Shown here: in pieces, positions 6,870 through 13,922 of the stretch
Layout: the number at the start of each line of letters is the position of its first letter
Numbering within the stretch: position 1 is the stretch's first letter
NCBI GenBank assembly: GCA_003229495.1
Contig: QIEB01000331.1
Coordinates: forward strand, 1-14,302
DNA: 14,302 nt
Source of the DNA: Flammeovirgaceae bacterium
GTDB taxonomy: Bacteria; Bacteroidota; Bacteroidia; Cytophagales; Cyclobacteriaceae
Direction of reading: 5' to 3'
Program-made: the position numbers and the translations under genes
Notes under the pieces: model-generated
Databases searched by the model: none
Told to the model about the DNA's origin: nothing
What the model saw: only the letters and a program-made list of their open reading frames with translations

Positions 6870-8810
6870 TTAATTGTTCCAAATTTCCCGTTCTTTTGGA
6901 TCGTACTTGGGCTTTTTGTTTTTATTTTTCAAATGATTAGGCTGATCGGCATTTTTCCGGGTTTTAGCTAAAAGTAATTTCCATTTTCTGGACAGGTCAT
7001 TCCTTTTGTTAGGATCCTTTAAACGACCTCCACTGTAAGTAGCGCTTGGATGGAGATCTTTACCTTTGGTACGCCGGACTTTGTAGTTACCCGCGAAAAG
7101 TTGTTGTTCACGGGATTTCTGCCGGTAGTCACGATTTTTAAAGAAACGGGTGGAGGTCCTAAAGTTACCCTGAAAGTCTACGCCCTCGGTTTTTATTCTG
7201 GAATTGGTTCTCACTTTGTAATTACCGGCGAAGGTGGTGCCCGGTGTCTTAACCTTTGCATGGGGTTTTACCCTTAAATCACCAGCATAGCGGGTTCCTT
7301 CAGTTCGCACTTTCTGGTGGCGTTTTACCTTGAGGTGCCCCTCGAAATCAGCGCCATCCCAGCCAACAATTTTCTTGGAGCTGTTGAGATGGCCTCTAAA
7401 GGTAGTACCAGGACCTTGAGGAATTTCCTTTGCCCGCATTCCCTTGACTGCGTAAGTACTGGCACGTGTATCTGGTTTTACTTTTTTCAGTTTAGAGTCC
7501 CCGGCCCAATCACCACCATAGTCATAGACCTCTCGATTTGGCACTTTCATATTTCCCTTAAAGCGGGTTCCGGGAGTTCCTTCAATAACTTTGTTACCTT
7601 TTAAATTTCCTTTCCATTGAGCTCCCTGTTCCTGCAGTTTAATATCAGGGACCCCACCTTTTTTAAAATTCCGGCCTCGCTCCCCATAGATAGTAGTTCG
7701 TCCACCTGCGGTGGATGTGGCCCCTGCGGAACTCTGTCCAGCGTAGGTAGTTCCATCGTTACCACCCTTTATGGATTTAGGTCGACCTTTTCCAGCGTAA
7801 GTAGTCCCGTCACTCCCGCCCTTAATGGATTTTGGCCGCCCTTTCCCAGCGTAATTAGTTCCATCGTTACCACCCTTTATGGATTTAGGTCGTCCTTTCC
7901 CCGCGTAATTAGTCCCGTCGGTCCCACCCTTTATGGACTTAGGTTGTCCTTTCCCCGGGTAATTAGTCCCGTCGGTCCCACCCTTTATGGATTTAGGTTG
8001 ACCTTTTCCCGGGTAATTAGTGCCATCAGTCCCACCCTTTATAGATTTAGGTTGACCTTTTCCCGCAAAGCGGGTTCCCTGAGTGCCGGTAGGCGGCCCT
8101 TGCTGACCTGTCCGTTCCTGGTAACCTTTACCTCTCTTGTCGACCTTTTTGGTAGGATTCCCCTTGATATGGTTTGCTTCCACCGGTATTTTATCTCCTT
8201 TGTAGTTAGTACCCTTACTAGCATTTATGGATTTTTGTTTACCACTACCTGAATAGTTTGTCCCTTTGGTTCCTCTAGGTGGGTTGTCCACTCCAATCCG
8301 TTTTTGATACTTGACCCCGCTAGTCTGTTTCTTTTTCGTAGGATTGCCGGCAATTTTCGGTTCTGCAGAGACAGGGTCACCACGATGGCGGGTACCCTTA
8401 CTTTTCTCAACGGATTTTGGTTTTCCCTTACCCGCATAGTTTGTTCCTTTGGTGCCTCGAGGTATTTTGCCCCCACCTACGCGCTCCTGGTAACTTTTAC
8501 CACTGGTTTTCTTATTTTTTTTAGTAGGATTACCTTTAACTGCAGGGGTTGCAGTGGGCTCAATCTTACCTTGGTACTGTGCGGTTTTTTTGTCCTTTTT
8601 TTTCTTGGATTTTTTCTTCTTTACTCTTTCAAGTTTCTTTGAATGCGTTTTACCCTGGGCAATCGATGGATTTCCACCGGCCAATATTAAACCAAGAGAA
8701 AACAGAACCATCAAATAACCTGTGCGAGCTGAAAACCTCAGCCAGGAAATAGGTAAAAGGGAACGATATGTGGAAAAGAAAGTATACAAAATGATCCGAA
8801 ACCTTGCCAA
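6870..8810 (-). CDS. Large basic secreted protein with nested tandem repeats, function unknown
   Basis: I do not recognise a named family. A hydrophobic segment (about 31-51, GYLMVLFSLGLILAG...SIAQ) looks like a signal peptide. It is preceded by about 30 residues, so the ATG at codon 34 (position 8711) could be the true start. A lysine-rich stretch follows (about 58-76). Two full 62-residue units begin at GNPTKK (93 and 155) and a third starts at 217. From 250 to 357 there are six tandem 18-residue copies of GKGQPKSIKGGTDGTNYP and variants. The remaining part (about 390-595) repeats a looser G-[TA]-x-[FYW]-x-G-[NDH] motif every 18-19 residues. The C-terminus (about 605-646) is non-repetitive and basic, ending YDPKEREIWNN. 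No catalytic motif or cysteine pattern is visible. The composition (Gly, Lys, Thr, Ser, Tyr) suggests an extracellular or cell-surface structural protein. ytxJ follows after two bases. Confidence 0.85.
   Translation of the reverse strand: MARFRIILYTFFSTYRSLLPISWLRFSARTGYLMVLFSLGLILAGGNPSIAQGKTHSKKLERVKKKKSKKKKDKKTAQYQGKIEPTATPAVKGNPTKKNKKTSGKSYQERVGGGKIPRGTKGTNYAGKGKPKSVEKSKGTRHRGDPVSAEPKIAGNPTKKKQTSGVKYQKRIGVDNPPRGTKGTNYSGSGKQKSINASKGTNYKGDKIPVEANHIKGNPTKKVDKRGKGYQERTGQQGPPTGTQGTRFAGKGQPKSIKGGTDGTNYPGKGQPKSIKGGTDGTNYPGKGQPKSIKGGTDGTNYAGKGRPKSIKGGNDGTNYAGKGRPKSIKGGSDGTTYAGKGRPKSIKGGNDGTTYAGQSSAGATSTAGGRTTIYGERGRNFKKGGVPDIKLQEQGAQWKGNLKGNKVIEGTPGTRFKGNMKVPNREVYDYGGDWAGDSKLKKVKPDTRASTYAVKGMRAKEIPQGPGTTFRGHLNSSKKIVGWDGADFEGHLKVKRHQKVRTEGTRYAGDLRVKPHAKVKTPGTTFAGNYKVRTNSRIKTEGVDFQGNFRTSTRFFKNRDYRQKSREQQLFAGNYKVRRTKGKDLHPSATYSGGRLKDPNKRNDLSRKWKLLLAKTRKNADQPNHLKNKNKKPKYDPKEREIWNN
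7740..8063 (-). repeat. Six tandem 54-bp repeats within the basic repeat-protein gene
   Basis: The 324 bases are exactly six copies of a 54-bp unit encoding residues 250-357 (GKGQPKSIKGGTDGTNYP and variants). Copies near 7848-8063 keep TAATTAGT whereas those nearer the C-terminal side carry GTAGTT or GTAGTC variants. The copies starting at 7740 and 7848 share an identical stretch of more than 30 bases not matched by the copy between them, which suggests unequal exchange or conversion. Copy number may vary between strains. Confidence 0.92.
8163..8534 (-). repeat. Two tandem 186-bp repeats (62-residue units) in the same gene
   Basis: Residues 93-154 and 155-216 each begin GNPTKK, continue through a Y-Q-[EK]-R-[VI]-G segment and a PRGTKGTNY segment, and end with a KGT...GD segment. 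A third copy begins at residue 217 and runs directly into the 18-residue array. The 18-residue unit corresponds to the GKGxPKSI...GTNYxG part of the long unit, so the array is a local expansion of part of the third copy. Confidence 0.85.
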
Positions 8811-8831
8811 ACTAACAAATTAATAACGAAT

Positions 8832-8851
8832 TTACCCTAATTATAGGGTAA
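8832..8851. repeat. 8-bp inverted repeat in the leader/promoter region of the repeat-protein gene
   Basis: TTACCCTA (8832-8839) and TAGGGTAA (8844-8851) form a perfect 8-bp inverted repeat with a 4-base centre ATTA, 21 bases upstream of the start at 8810. A further TAGGGTA lies at 8927-8933 and a partial TAGGG at 8853-8857. There is no T-run after it on either strand, so a regulator site or a leader hairpin is more likely than a terminator. The rest of the 128-base gap (8811-8938) shows no clear promoter or E1 terminator. Confidence 0.45.
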
Positions 8852-8938
8852 GTAGGGCCTAATTATTACATCGGCAATAATAAGACTAACAATTTGCATC
8901 AAAAGTTCCTGAAAAACAGCAGAATCTAGGGTACGACA

Positions 8939-10918
8939 CTAGTATTTCAACAACTCATCAATTTTTTTATTGAATCGATGTTTTGGCAGGAAATTTTCTT
9001 CAAGCAAAGGTGAAAATGGCACTGGGGTGTCTAGTGAACCAACACGCATAACCGGAGCATCCAGATGCTCAAAGCAATGTTCCCCAATCCAGGCGGCAAT
9101 TTCTCCGCCGACGCCACCTGTTTCGCAGTCCTCATGAAGTACCAGCAACTTGCCGGTTTTCCTTACCGATTTCGCAACCGTTTCTTTATCCCATGGTAAC
9201 AAGCTACGAAGATCGATAAGCTCCAGATCGAGTCCCGGCTGCTTTGCTAATAACTGCTTTACCCATATTACGCCCATACCATAAGTCACAACAGTTGCGT
9301 CGTTTCCCCTATTTATCACCAGAGCCTGCCCTATAGGCACTAAATTATATCCTGACCCCACAGGACCTGATATTGATCGATATAGACCCTTGTGCTCAAA
9401 ATATAAGACAGGGTTTGGGTCCTCGATAGCGCTTAGCAGCAGGCCCTGTGCATCTGCAGGGTTACTGGGATAGACTACTTTTAACCCTGGTGTGTGAAAG
9501 AACCATGCCTCGTTGGACTGTGAGTGAAATGGCCCGGCGCCTACACCAGCTCCTGTAGGCATTCTGATCACCACATCAGCATTTTGGGACCAACGATAGT
9601 GTGATTTAGCCAGGTTGTTCACAATTTGGTTGAAACCACAGGTGGCGAAATCTGCAAACTGCATTTCCACGACCGACTTGAACCCTTTTATTGACAGCCC
9701 TAGTGCCACTCCGATGATTGCCGATTCGCACAATGGCGTATTCCGTACTCGTTTTTTGCCATATTTTTCAAAAAGACCATCTGTAACTTTGAAAACACCA
9801 CCATATTCTGCAATATCCTGGCCCATCAAGATCAATGTTTCATGTCTTTCAAGGGCTTTGTCCAGTCCTTTACTTATGGAATCCACCAATCGGATGGTTT
9901 CGATGTTATCATCTCCCGACTCGGAAGGCACCTCAACTGTATGAGCAAAAATATCTGAGAGTTCTACTGCTGTATCGGCCTCTGGCGATGGTTCAGAAAA
10001 TGCCTTGTTCAAGGCAAGGTCAATATTTTCCTTTAGCTTCTTATACACTTCACTCTTCAGGATTTGAGTTAAGTTTCCGTTATTCAGTAGAAAATCTTCG
10101 AAATTTGTAATGGGGTCCATTTTTGCCCATGATTCCATCAATTCTTTGGGAACATATTTGGTGCCACTGGCTTCTTCGTGACCTCTCATTCGAAATGTGT
10201 TGGCTTCGATTAGCACCGGTCTTGGAGACTTTCGCAGTGCACTGGCGGTATTCTTTACCGTATCTAACACTTCCAATACATTGTTACCATCAACACTAAG
10301 GGCTTCAATGCCGTATCCCGCTCCTTTGTCTACGAAGCTCTTGAAATTGAATTGTTCGGAACTGGGTGTCGACAGTCCGTATCCGTTATTCTCCACTATG
10401 AAAATTACCGGTAGCTTCCAAACTGAGGCTACATTCAAGGCCTCATGAAAATCTCCCTGGCTGGTGCCCCCATCACCGGTAAATACCAGGGTAACTTTAT
10501 TTTCCCTGGAGAGCAACTGGCCGAGAGCAATACCATCGGCTACTCCCAGTTGAGCACCCAAATGAGAAATCATGCCAACTATAGAATGTTCTTTTGATCC
10601 AAAGTGGAAAGACCGGTCCCTGCCTTTAGTAAAGCCTGTAGGTTTCCCTTGAAATTGGCCGAAGAGTCTCTCAAGGGGTACTTTTCTAACTGTAAATACA
10701 CCTAAGTTACGGTGCATGGTCAAAATGAACTCATCCGGTTCCATGGCCAGGGCAGCACCGACACTGGTGGCTTCTTGTCCAATACCAGAGAACCACTTTG
10801 ATATTTTCCCCTGCCTTAATAACAGGATCATCTTTTCCTCTACTAACCGGGGTAAAAGCAGGTTATCATAAATGTTTAGTAGTTGCGCTTTAGTGAGCTT
10901 TTTTGAATTGAACTTCAT
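8939..10918 (-). CDS. 2-oxoacid dehydrogenase E1, fused alpha and beta subunits (branched-chain/2-oxoisovalerate type likely)
   Basis: This thiamine diphosphate enzyme decarboxylates a 2-oxoacid and acylates the lipoyl arm of an E2 partner. The alpha part (about 1-305) has the ThDP/Mg motif GDGG (148-151) through NN (177-178), the SHLGAQLGVADG segment (118-129) and the loop FRMRGHEEASGTKY (242-255). A hydrophilic linker (about 306-338) joins it to the beta part. The beta part starts at ETIRLVDSI and has GQDIAEYGGVFKVTDGL (366-382), the cofactor-activating Glu in LCESAIIG (Glu 398), and GPFHSQSNEAWFFHTPGLK (462-480) with active-site histidines 465 and 475. At 659 residues both halves are complete. 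Fused E1s of this type are common in Bacteroidota and usually annotated as branched-chain or 2-oxoisovalerate dehydrogenase. The substrate cannot be fixed from sequence alone. No E2 or E3 gene is adjacent. The gene is divergent from the M16 peptidase. Confidence 0.95.
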   Translation of the reverse strand: MKFNSKKLTKAQLLNIYDNLLLPRLVEEKMILLLRQGKISKWFSGIGQEATSVGAALAMEPDEFILTMHRNLGVFTVRKVPLERLFGQFQGKPTGFTKGRDRSFHFGSKEHSIVGMISHLGAQLGVADGIALGQLLSRENKVTLVFTGDGGTSQGDFHEALNVASVWKLPVIFIVENNGYGLSTPSSEQFNFKSFVDKGAGYGIEALSVDGNNVLEVLDTVKNTASALRKSPRPVLIEANTFRMRGHEEASGTKYVPKELMESWAKMDPITNFEDFLLNNGNLTQILKSEVYKKLKENIDLALNKAFSEPSPEADTAVELSDIFAHTVEVPSESGDDNIETIRLVDSISKGLDKALERHETLILMGQDIAEYGGVFKVTDGLFEKYGKKRVRNTPLCESAIIGVALGLSIKGFKSVVEMQFADFATCGFNQIVNNLAKSHYRWSQNADVVIRMPTGAGVGAGPFHSQSNEAWFFHTPGLKVVYPSNPADAQGLLLSAIEDPNPVLYFEHKGLYRSISGPVGSGYNLVPIGQALVINRGNDATVVTYGMGVIWVKQLLAKQPGLDLELIDLRSLLPWDKETVAKSVRKTGKLLVLHEDCETGGVGGEIAAWIGEHCFEHLDAPVMRVGSLDTPVPFSPLLEENFLPKHRFNKKIDELLKY

Positions 10919-10991
10919 TGATTATTCGCACTGCCGTGAGGCTAAATTTAAGGTAAAGACCATAGGGCATAAAATAAATGGACTTATTTTT

Positions 10992-10999
10992 TAATTTTG
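10992..10999 (+). promoter_or_regulatory. Putative promoter (-7 box) of the M16-ispF-mnmD run
   Basis: TAATTTTG is an exact match to TAnnTTTG and ends only six bases before the ATG at 11006. Transcription would begin at or just before the start codon, giving a leaderless or nearly leaderless message. No -33 TTTG is seen at the usual distance upstream. The divergent gap (10919-11005) holds no clear minus-strand box for the E1 gene. Confidence 0.45.
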
Positions 11000-11005
11000 C
11001 CCAGT

Positions 11006-12247
11006 ATGATCAACTTTAAACAATTTGAACTTGACAATGGACTACAAGTGCTGGTACATGAGGACCACACAACCTCTCTTGCGGTAGTGAATATTTTGTA
11101 CAATGTAGGTTCCAGGGATGAAGATGAAGATAAAACAGGGTTTGCCCACCTGTTCGAGCACCTTATGTTTGGAGGTTCTGGTAATATACCCTCGTATGAT
11201 GCTCCTTTACAAAAGGTGGGAGGAGAAAACAACGCCTTTACCAGTCCTGACATAACTAATTACTATTTGACCTTGCCAGCGGCAAATCTGGAGACTGCTT
11301 TTTGGTTGGAATCCGATCGCATGCAAAGTCTGTCTTTTGATCCAAGGGTTCTGGAAATACAACGTAAGGTGGTAATCGAGGAGTTCAAACAGCGTTATCT
11401 GGACCAACCATTTGGAGACGCCTGGTTAAAGCTGAGGCCCCTGGCTTATCATGACCATCCGTATAAGTGGGCCACCATTGGCAAAGACATTTCACATATA
11501 GAACAGGCCAGTATGGAAGATGTCAAGGGGTTTTTCGACCGGTTTTATCATCCCGGTAATGCCATTCTAGTGGTGGCCGGAGACGTATCCGTTAGCCAGG
11601 TTAAGTCTCTTTGCAATAAATGGTTTGCAGATATTCCTGCAGGCCCCAAAAACCATAGAAACTTACCCGCTGAGCCTTTTCAGAACGAAGAAAGACTAAG
11701 CGTTATAAGCGCCAAAGTACCTGTAGATGCATTTTATCAAGTATATCATATGTCACCGAGATTTGGAAAGGCATACCACCAGGCAGATTTAGTCAGTGAT
11801 ATACTTGGAAGGGGAAAATCATCCAGGTTATTTCAACAATTGGTTAAGGAGAAGAAGCTCTTCAGTTCAATTTCGGCATATGTCACAGGTTCGCTGGACC
11901 CCGGACTGTTAGTGATTCAAGGGAATTTAAGCGAGGGCACATCTTGCCAGACCGGTCATCAAGCGGTGAGGGATTTAATTGATGAGTTTTTATCGGTTGG
12001 AGTGACTCCGGGAGAACTGGAAAAGGTGAAAAATCAGACGGAATCAAGTTTGGTATTTTCGGAGATTAGCCTATTGAACCGGGCCATGAATTTGGCGGTA
12101 GCAGCGGTAGTGGGAGATCCTGATTACGTGAACCTGGAACCTCAGATAATACAGAACATTACCGAAGACGAAATAATGGATATGGGACAAAATGTACTCA
12201 GGAGGGAAAATAGCTCCACTTTATACTATCAAAAGGAATTAGCCTAA
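11006..12247 (+). CDS. M16-family zinc peptidase (insulinase/processing-peptidase type)
   Basis: The protein has the inverted zinc motif HLFEH (residues 48-52: His48, catalytic Glu51, His52) followed 70-odd residues later by the third ligand in VVIEEF (Glu125/126). This is the active M16 arrangement. The NAFTSPDITNYY segment (76-87) is also typical. From the ATG at 11006 it has 413 residues, the size of a single two-domain M16B subunit. An upstream TTG at 10997 overlaps the promoter-like box, and the ATG at 11006 (MINFKQFELDNGL) matches the family start. There is no signal peptide, so it is predicted cytoplasmic. Many Bacteroidota encode active and inactive M16 subunits side by side, but no second subunit is next to this one. 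Its TAA shares one base with the ispF ATG (TAATG), so the two are translationally coupled. Natural substrate unknown. Confidence 0.95.
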   Translation: MINFKQFELDNGLQVLVHEDHTTSLAVVNILYNVGSRDEDEDKTGFAHLFEHLMFGGSGNIPSYDAPLQKVGGENNAFTSPDITNYYLTLPAANLETAFWLESDRMQSLSFDPRVLEIQRKVVIEEFKQRYLDQPFGDAWLKLRPLAYHDHPYKWATIGKDISHIEQASMEDVKGFFDRFYHPGNAILVVAGDVSVSQVKSLCNKWFADIPAGPKNHRNLPAEPFQNEERLSVISAKVPVDAFYQVYHMSPRFGKAYHQADLVSDILGRGKSSRLFQQLVKEKKLFSSISAYVTGSLDPGLLVIQGNLSEGTSCQTGHQAVRDLIDEFLSVGVTPGELEKVKNQTESSLVFSEISLLNRAMNLAVAAVVGDPDYVNLEPQIIQNITEDEIMDMGQNVLRRENSSTLYYQKELA

Positions 12248-12729
12248 TGAATATACGAGTAGGTCAGGGATATGATGTCCACCGTCTGGAGCCCGGCAGA
12301 AAATTTTGGTTGGGTGGCATTGAGATACCCCACAATCAAGGTGCAGTGGGGCATTCGGATGCAGACGTACTGATTCATGTTATCTGTGATGCACTGCTGG
12401 GTGCCGCCAATCTGCGCGACATTGGATATCATTTTCCAGATAACGATCCACAGTACCAGGAAATTGACAGCAAAATTTTACTAAAGGAAGTGGTTAGGCT
12501 AGTTGACAAATCCGGCTATAGAATAGGAAATGTAGATGTAACAGTCAGTCTCCAGTCTCCTAAGATCAGCAAGTATATTCCTGATATGATTAGATGCCTG
12601 GCTGAGGTAATGGAGACCGAAGAAGATAATGTCAGTATAAAGGCTACCACCACCGAGAAACTAGGTTTTGTAGGGAAGGAGGAGGGTGTGTCCGCATTGG
12701 CAGTGGCTTTGATTTATAAACAGGGATAA
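12247..12729 (+). CDS. ispF: 2-C-methyl-D-erythritol 2,4-cyclodiphosphate synthase
   Basis: IspF catalyses the cyclisation step of the MEP (non-mevalonate) isoprenoid pathway, releasing CMP, as a cytoplasmic homotrimer. The 160 residues are the normal length. The zinc ligands are visible as D10 and H12 in GYDVHRL and the histidine of VLIHVICDALLGA (H44). GHSDADV (35-41) and the nucleotide-binding KATTTEKLGFVGKEEG (132-147) are intact. The ATG overlaps the stop of the M16 peptidase by one base. mnmD starts five bases after the stop. IspD is not in the window. Presence of this gene indicates that the organism uses the MEP route. Confidence 0.98.
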   Translation: MNIRVGQGYDVHRLEPGRKFWLGGIEIPHNQGAVGHSDADVLIHVICDALLGAANLRDIGYHFPDNDPQYQEIDSKILLKEVVRLVDKSGYRIGNVDVTVSLQSPKISKYIPDMIRCLAEVMETEEDNVSIKATTTEKLGFVGKEEGVSALAVALIYKQG

Positions 12730-12734
12730 AATTA

Positions 12735-13415
12735 ATGCAAAACCTGCAAATCAAGCTGACCAAGGATGGTTCTCATACTTTGTGGGTACAAGATATCCAG
12801 GAGTCATTCCATTCAATGAATGGTGCCATCACCGAATCCCGACATGTGTTTATTGACCAGGGATTGAAATATCTCTGCCAATCTTCTGGCAAAGCAGTAA
12901 TCAGTATTTTGGAAATAGGTCTGGGCACCGGTCTTAATGCTTTGTTGACATGTTGTTACTGTCAGGAACATAAGCAAAAAGTCCAATATACCGCATTGGA
13001 ACCATTCCCATTAAGCTGGGAGTTGGCAGGTCGATTGAACTATTCCGAGCACATTGCTCATTCGCAGAGTGCTTTCTGGTTTGCAGAATTACATAAAACA
13101 GCCTGGGGTCAAATTGAGCCTCTAAATCCCTATTTTTCAATATTGAGAAAAAAGGAAACCATACAGGATCATGCTGCCTTAAATCAGTATGATCTCTGTT
13201 ATTTCGACGCATTTGCACCGGGGAGACAACCAGACATTTGGGACATGAAGGTATTGGACATTGTACGGAGGGGCCTCAAATCATCCGGGGTGCTGGTTAC
13301 TTATTGCGCTCAGGGGCAATTCAAAAGGAACCTGAAAGAACTGGGGTTTCATGTGGAAAGTTTACCCGGACCACCGGGAAAAAAAGAAATGACCAGGGCT
13401 GTACTACCAGACTAA
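12735..13415 (+). CDS. mnmD: tRNA 5-methylaminomethyl-2-thiouridine methyltransferase (stand-alone MnmD)
   Basis: The protein is the SAM-dependent methyltransferase domain of MnmC-like enzymes (DUF752) and lacks the FAD oxidase domain, as in other Bacteroidota. It would methylate nm5(s2)U34 to mnm5(s2)U34 at the wobble position of certain tRNAs. The SAM-binding motif is LEIGLGTGLNAL (59-70). The catalytic-region motif YFDAFAPGRQPDIWD (156-170) and the C-terminal GPPGKKEMTRA (212-222) are complete. At 226 residues it is full length. The start at 12735 follows the ispF stop by five bases. Its TAA overlaps the TAG of the convergent broken gene on the other strand. The first-step partners (MnmE, MnmG) are not in the window. 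Confidence 0.95.
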   Translation: MQNLQIKLTKDGSHTLWVQDIQESFHSMNGAITESRHVFIDQGLKYLCQSSGKAVISILEIGLGTGLNALLTCCYCQEHKQKVQYTALEPFPLSWELAGRLNYSEHIAHSQSAFWFAELHKTAWGQIEPLNPYFSILRKKETIQDHAALNQYDLCYFDAFAPGRQPDIWDMKVLDIVRRGLKSSGVLVTYCAQGQFKRNLKELGFHVESLPGPPGKKEMTRAVLPD

Positions 13416-13919
13416 TGGCCGTCCTTTTGCAGCTGTTTAAGCACTTTTTTGCCTCTGGACTTAAAACCTGCACTGCCAAGATCATATTGGTCTTCTATGA
13501 GCAATCTTAGTTCTCTTGCCAGATCTGGCAGTTGTTCGGTCAAATTGTAAATAACCGTCATAGCAAATACCTTTATGGCCACTGGTTCCTCTGATGAAGC
13601 GAGGTAATTGAAACATTGATCAGCCACATGGCCCCAAAGTGGCTCTGGTATGGTCTCATTTTGAAGGATCCTTAGAATGTTTCGCTTGAGGGAGACAGGG
13701 AGTCCCTTGTATTCGGGGGATTTGTTCAACAATCCATTCCGGTTTTTCTTTTACACAAGCAAGGATTATCAGGGTAGCCCGGTGCATCGGATATAAATCA
13801 CCGGAGTAAAAACAGCCCATTAGCTCACGAAAGTGTTGTTTATCTTCACAAACATATTGACAAAGTTGACTTTCCCACCGGGGGTCCCTAATGTTGAGCA
13901 AAGCCGTTTTTAGGTCCAC
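13412..13919 (-). pseudogene. HEAT-like repeat protein gene split by a frameshift
   Basis: Two minus-strand frames together resemble one Bacteroidota hypothetical protein of about 170 residues with helical HEAT-like repeats. The N-terminal part starts at a GTG (13919, VDLKTALLNIRDPRWE...) and is convincing to about PEWIVEQ (near 13725). It then runs on as poor sequence to 13656. The C-terminal part is in the next frame, convincing from about EYKGLPVSLKRNILRILQ to KKVLKQLQKDGH, and its only start candidate is a TTG (13732). A one-base change in the five-C run on the coding strand (13715-13719 on plus) would rejoin the two parts as a continuous sequence. This could be a real decay, a variant, or a sequencing error. 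The gene follows the dienelactone hydrolase gene by three bases, and its TAG overlaps the mnmD stop. Function of the family is unknown. Confidence 0.7.
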
Positions 13920-13922
13920 CAG

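Noticed and set aside
7617..8252. A 211-codon open frame on the plus strand across the repeat array
   Set aside because: It is antisense to the repeat protein. It stays open because the 54-bp repeat lacks stops in that frame, and it has no family resemblance.
8039..8476. Short minus-strand frames at 8039-8224 and 8225-8476
   Set aside because: They are alternate frames of the 62-residue repeats inside the large repeat gene, which itself is open and has a signal peptide.
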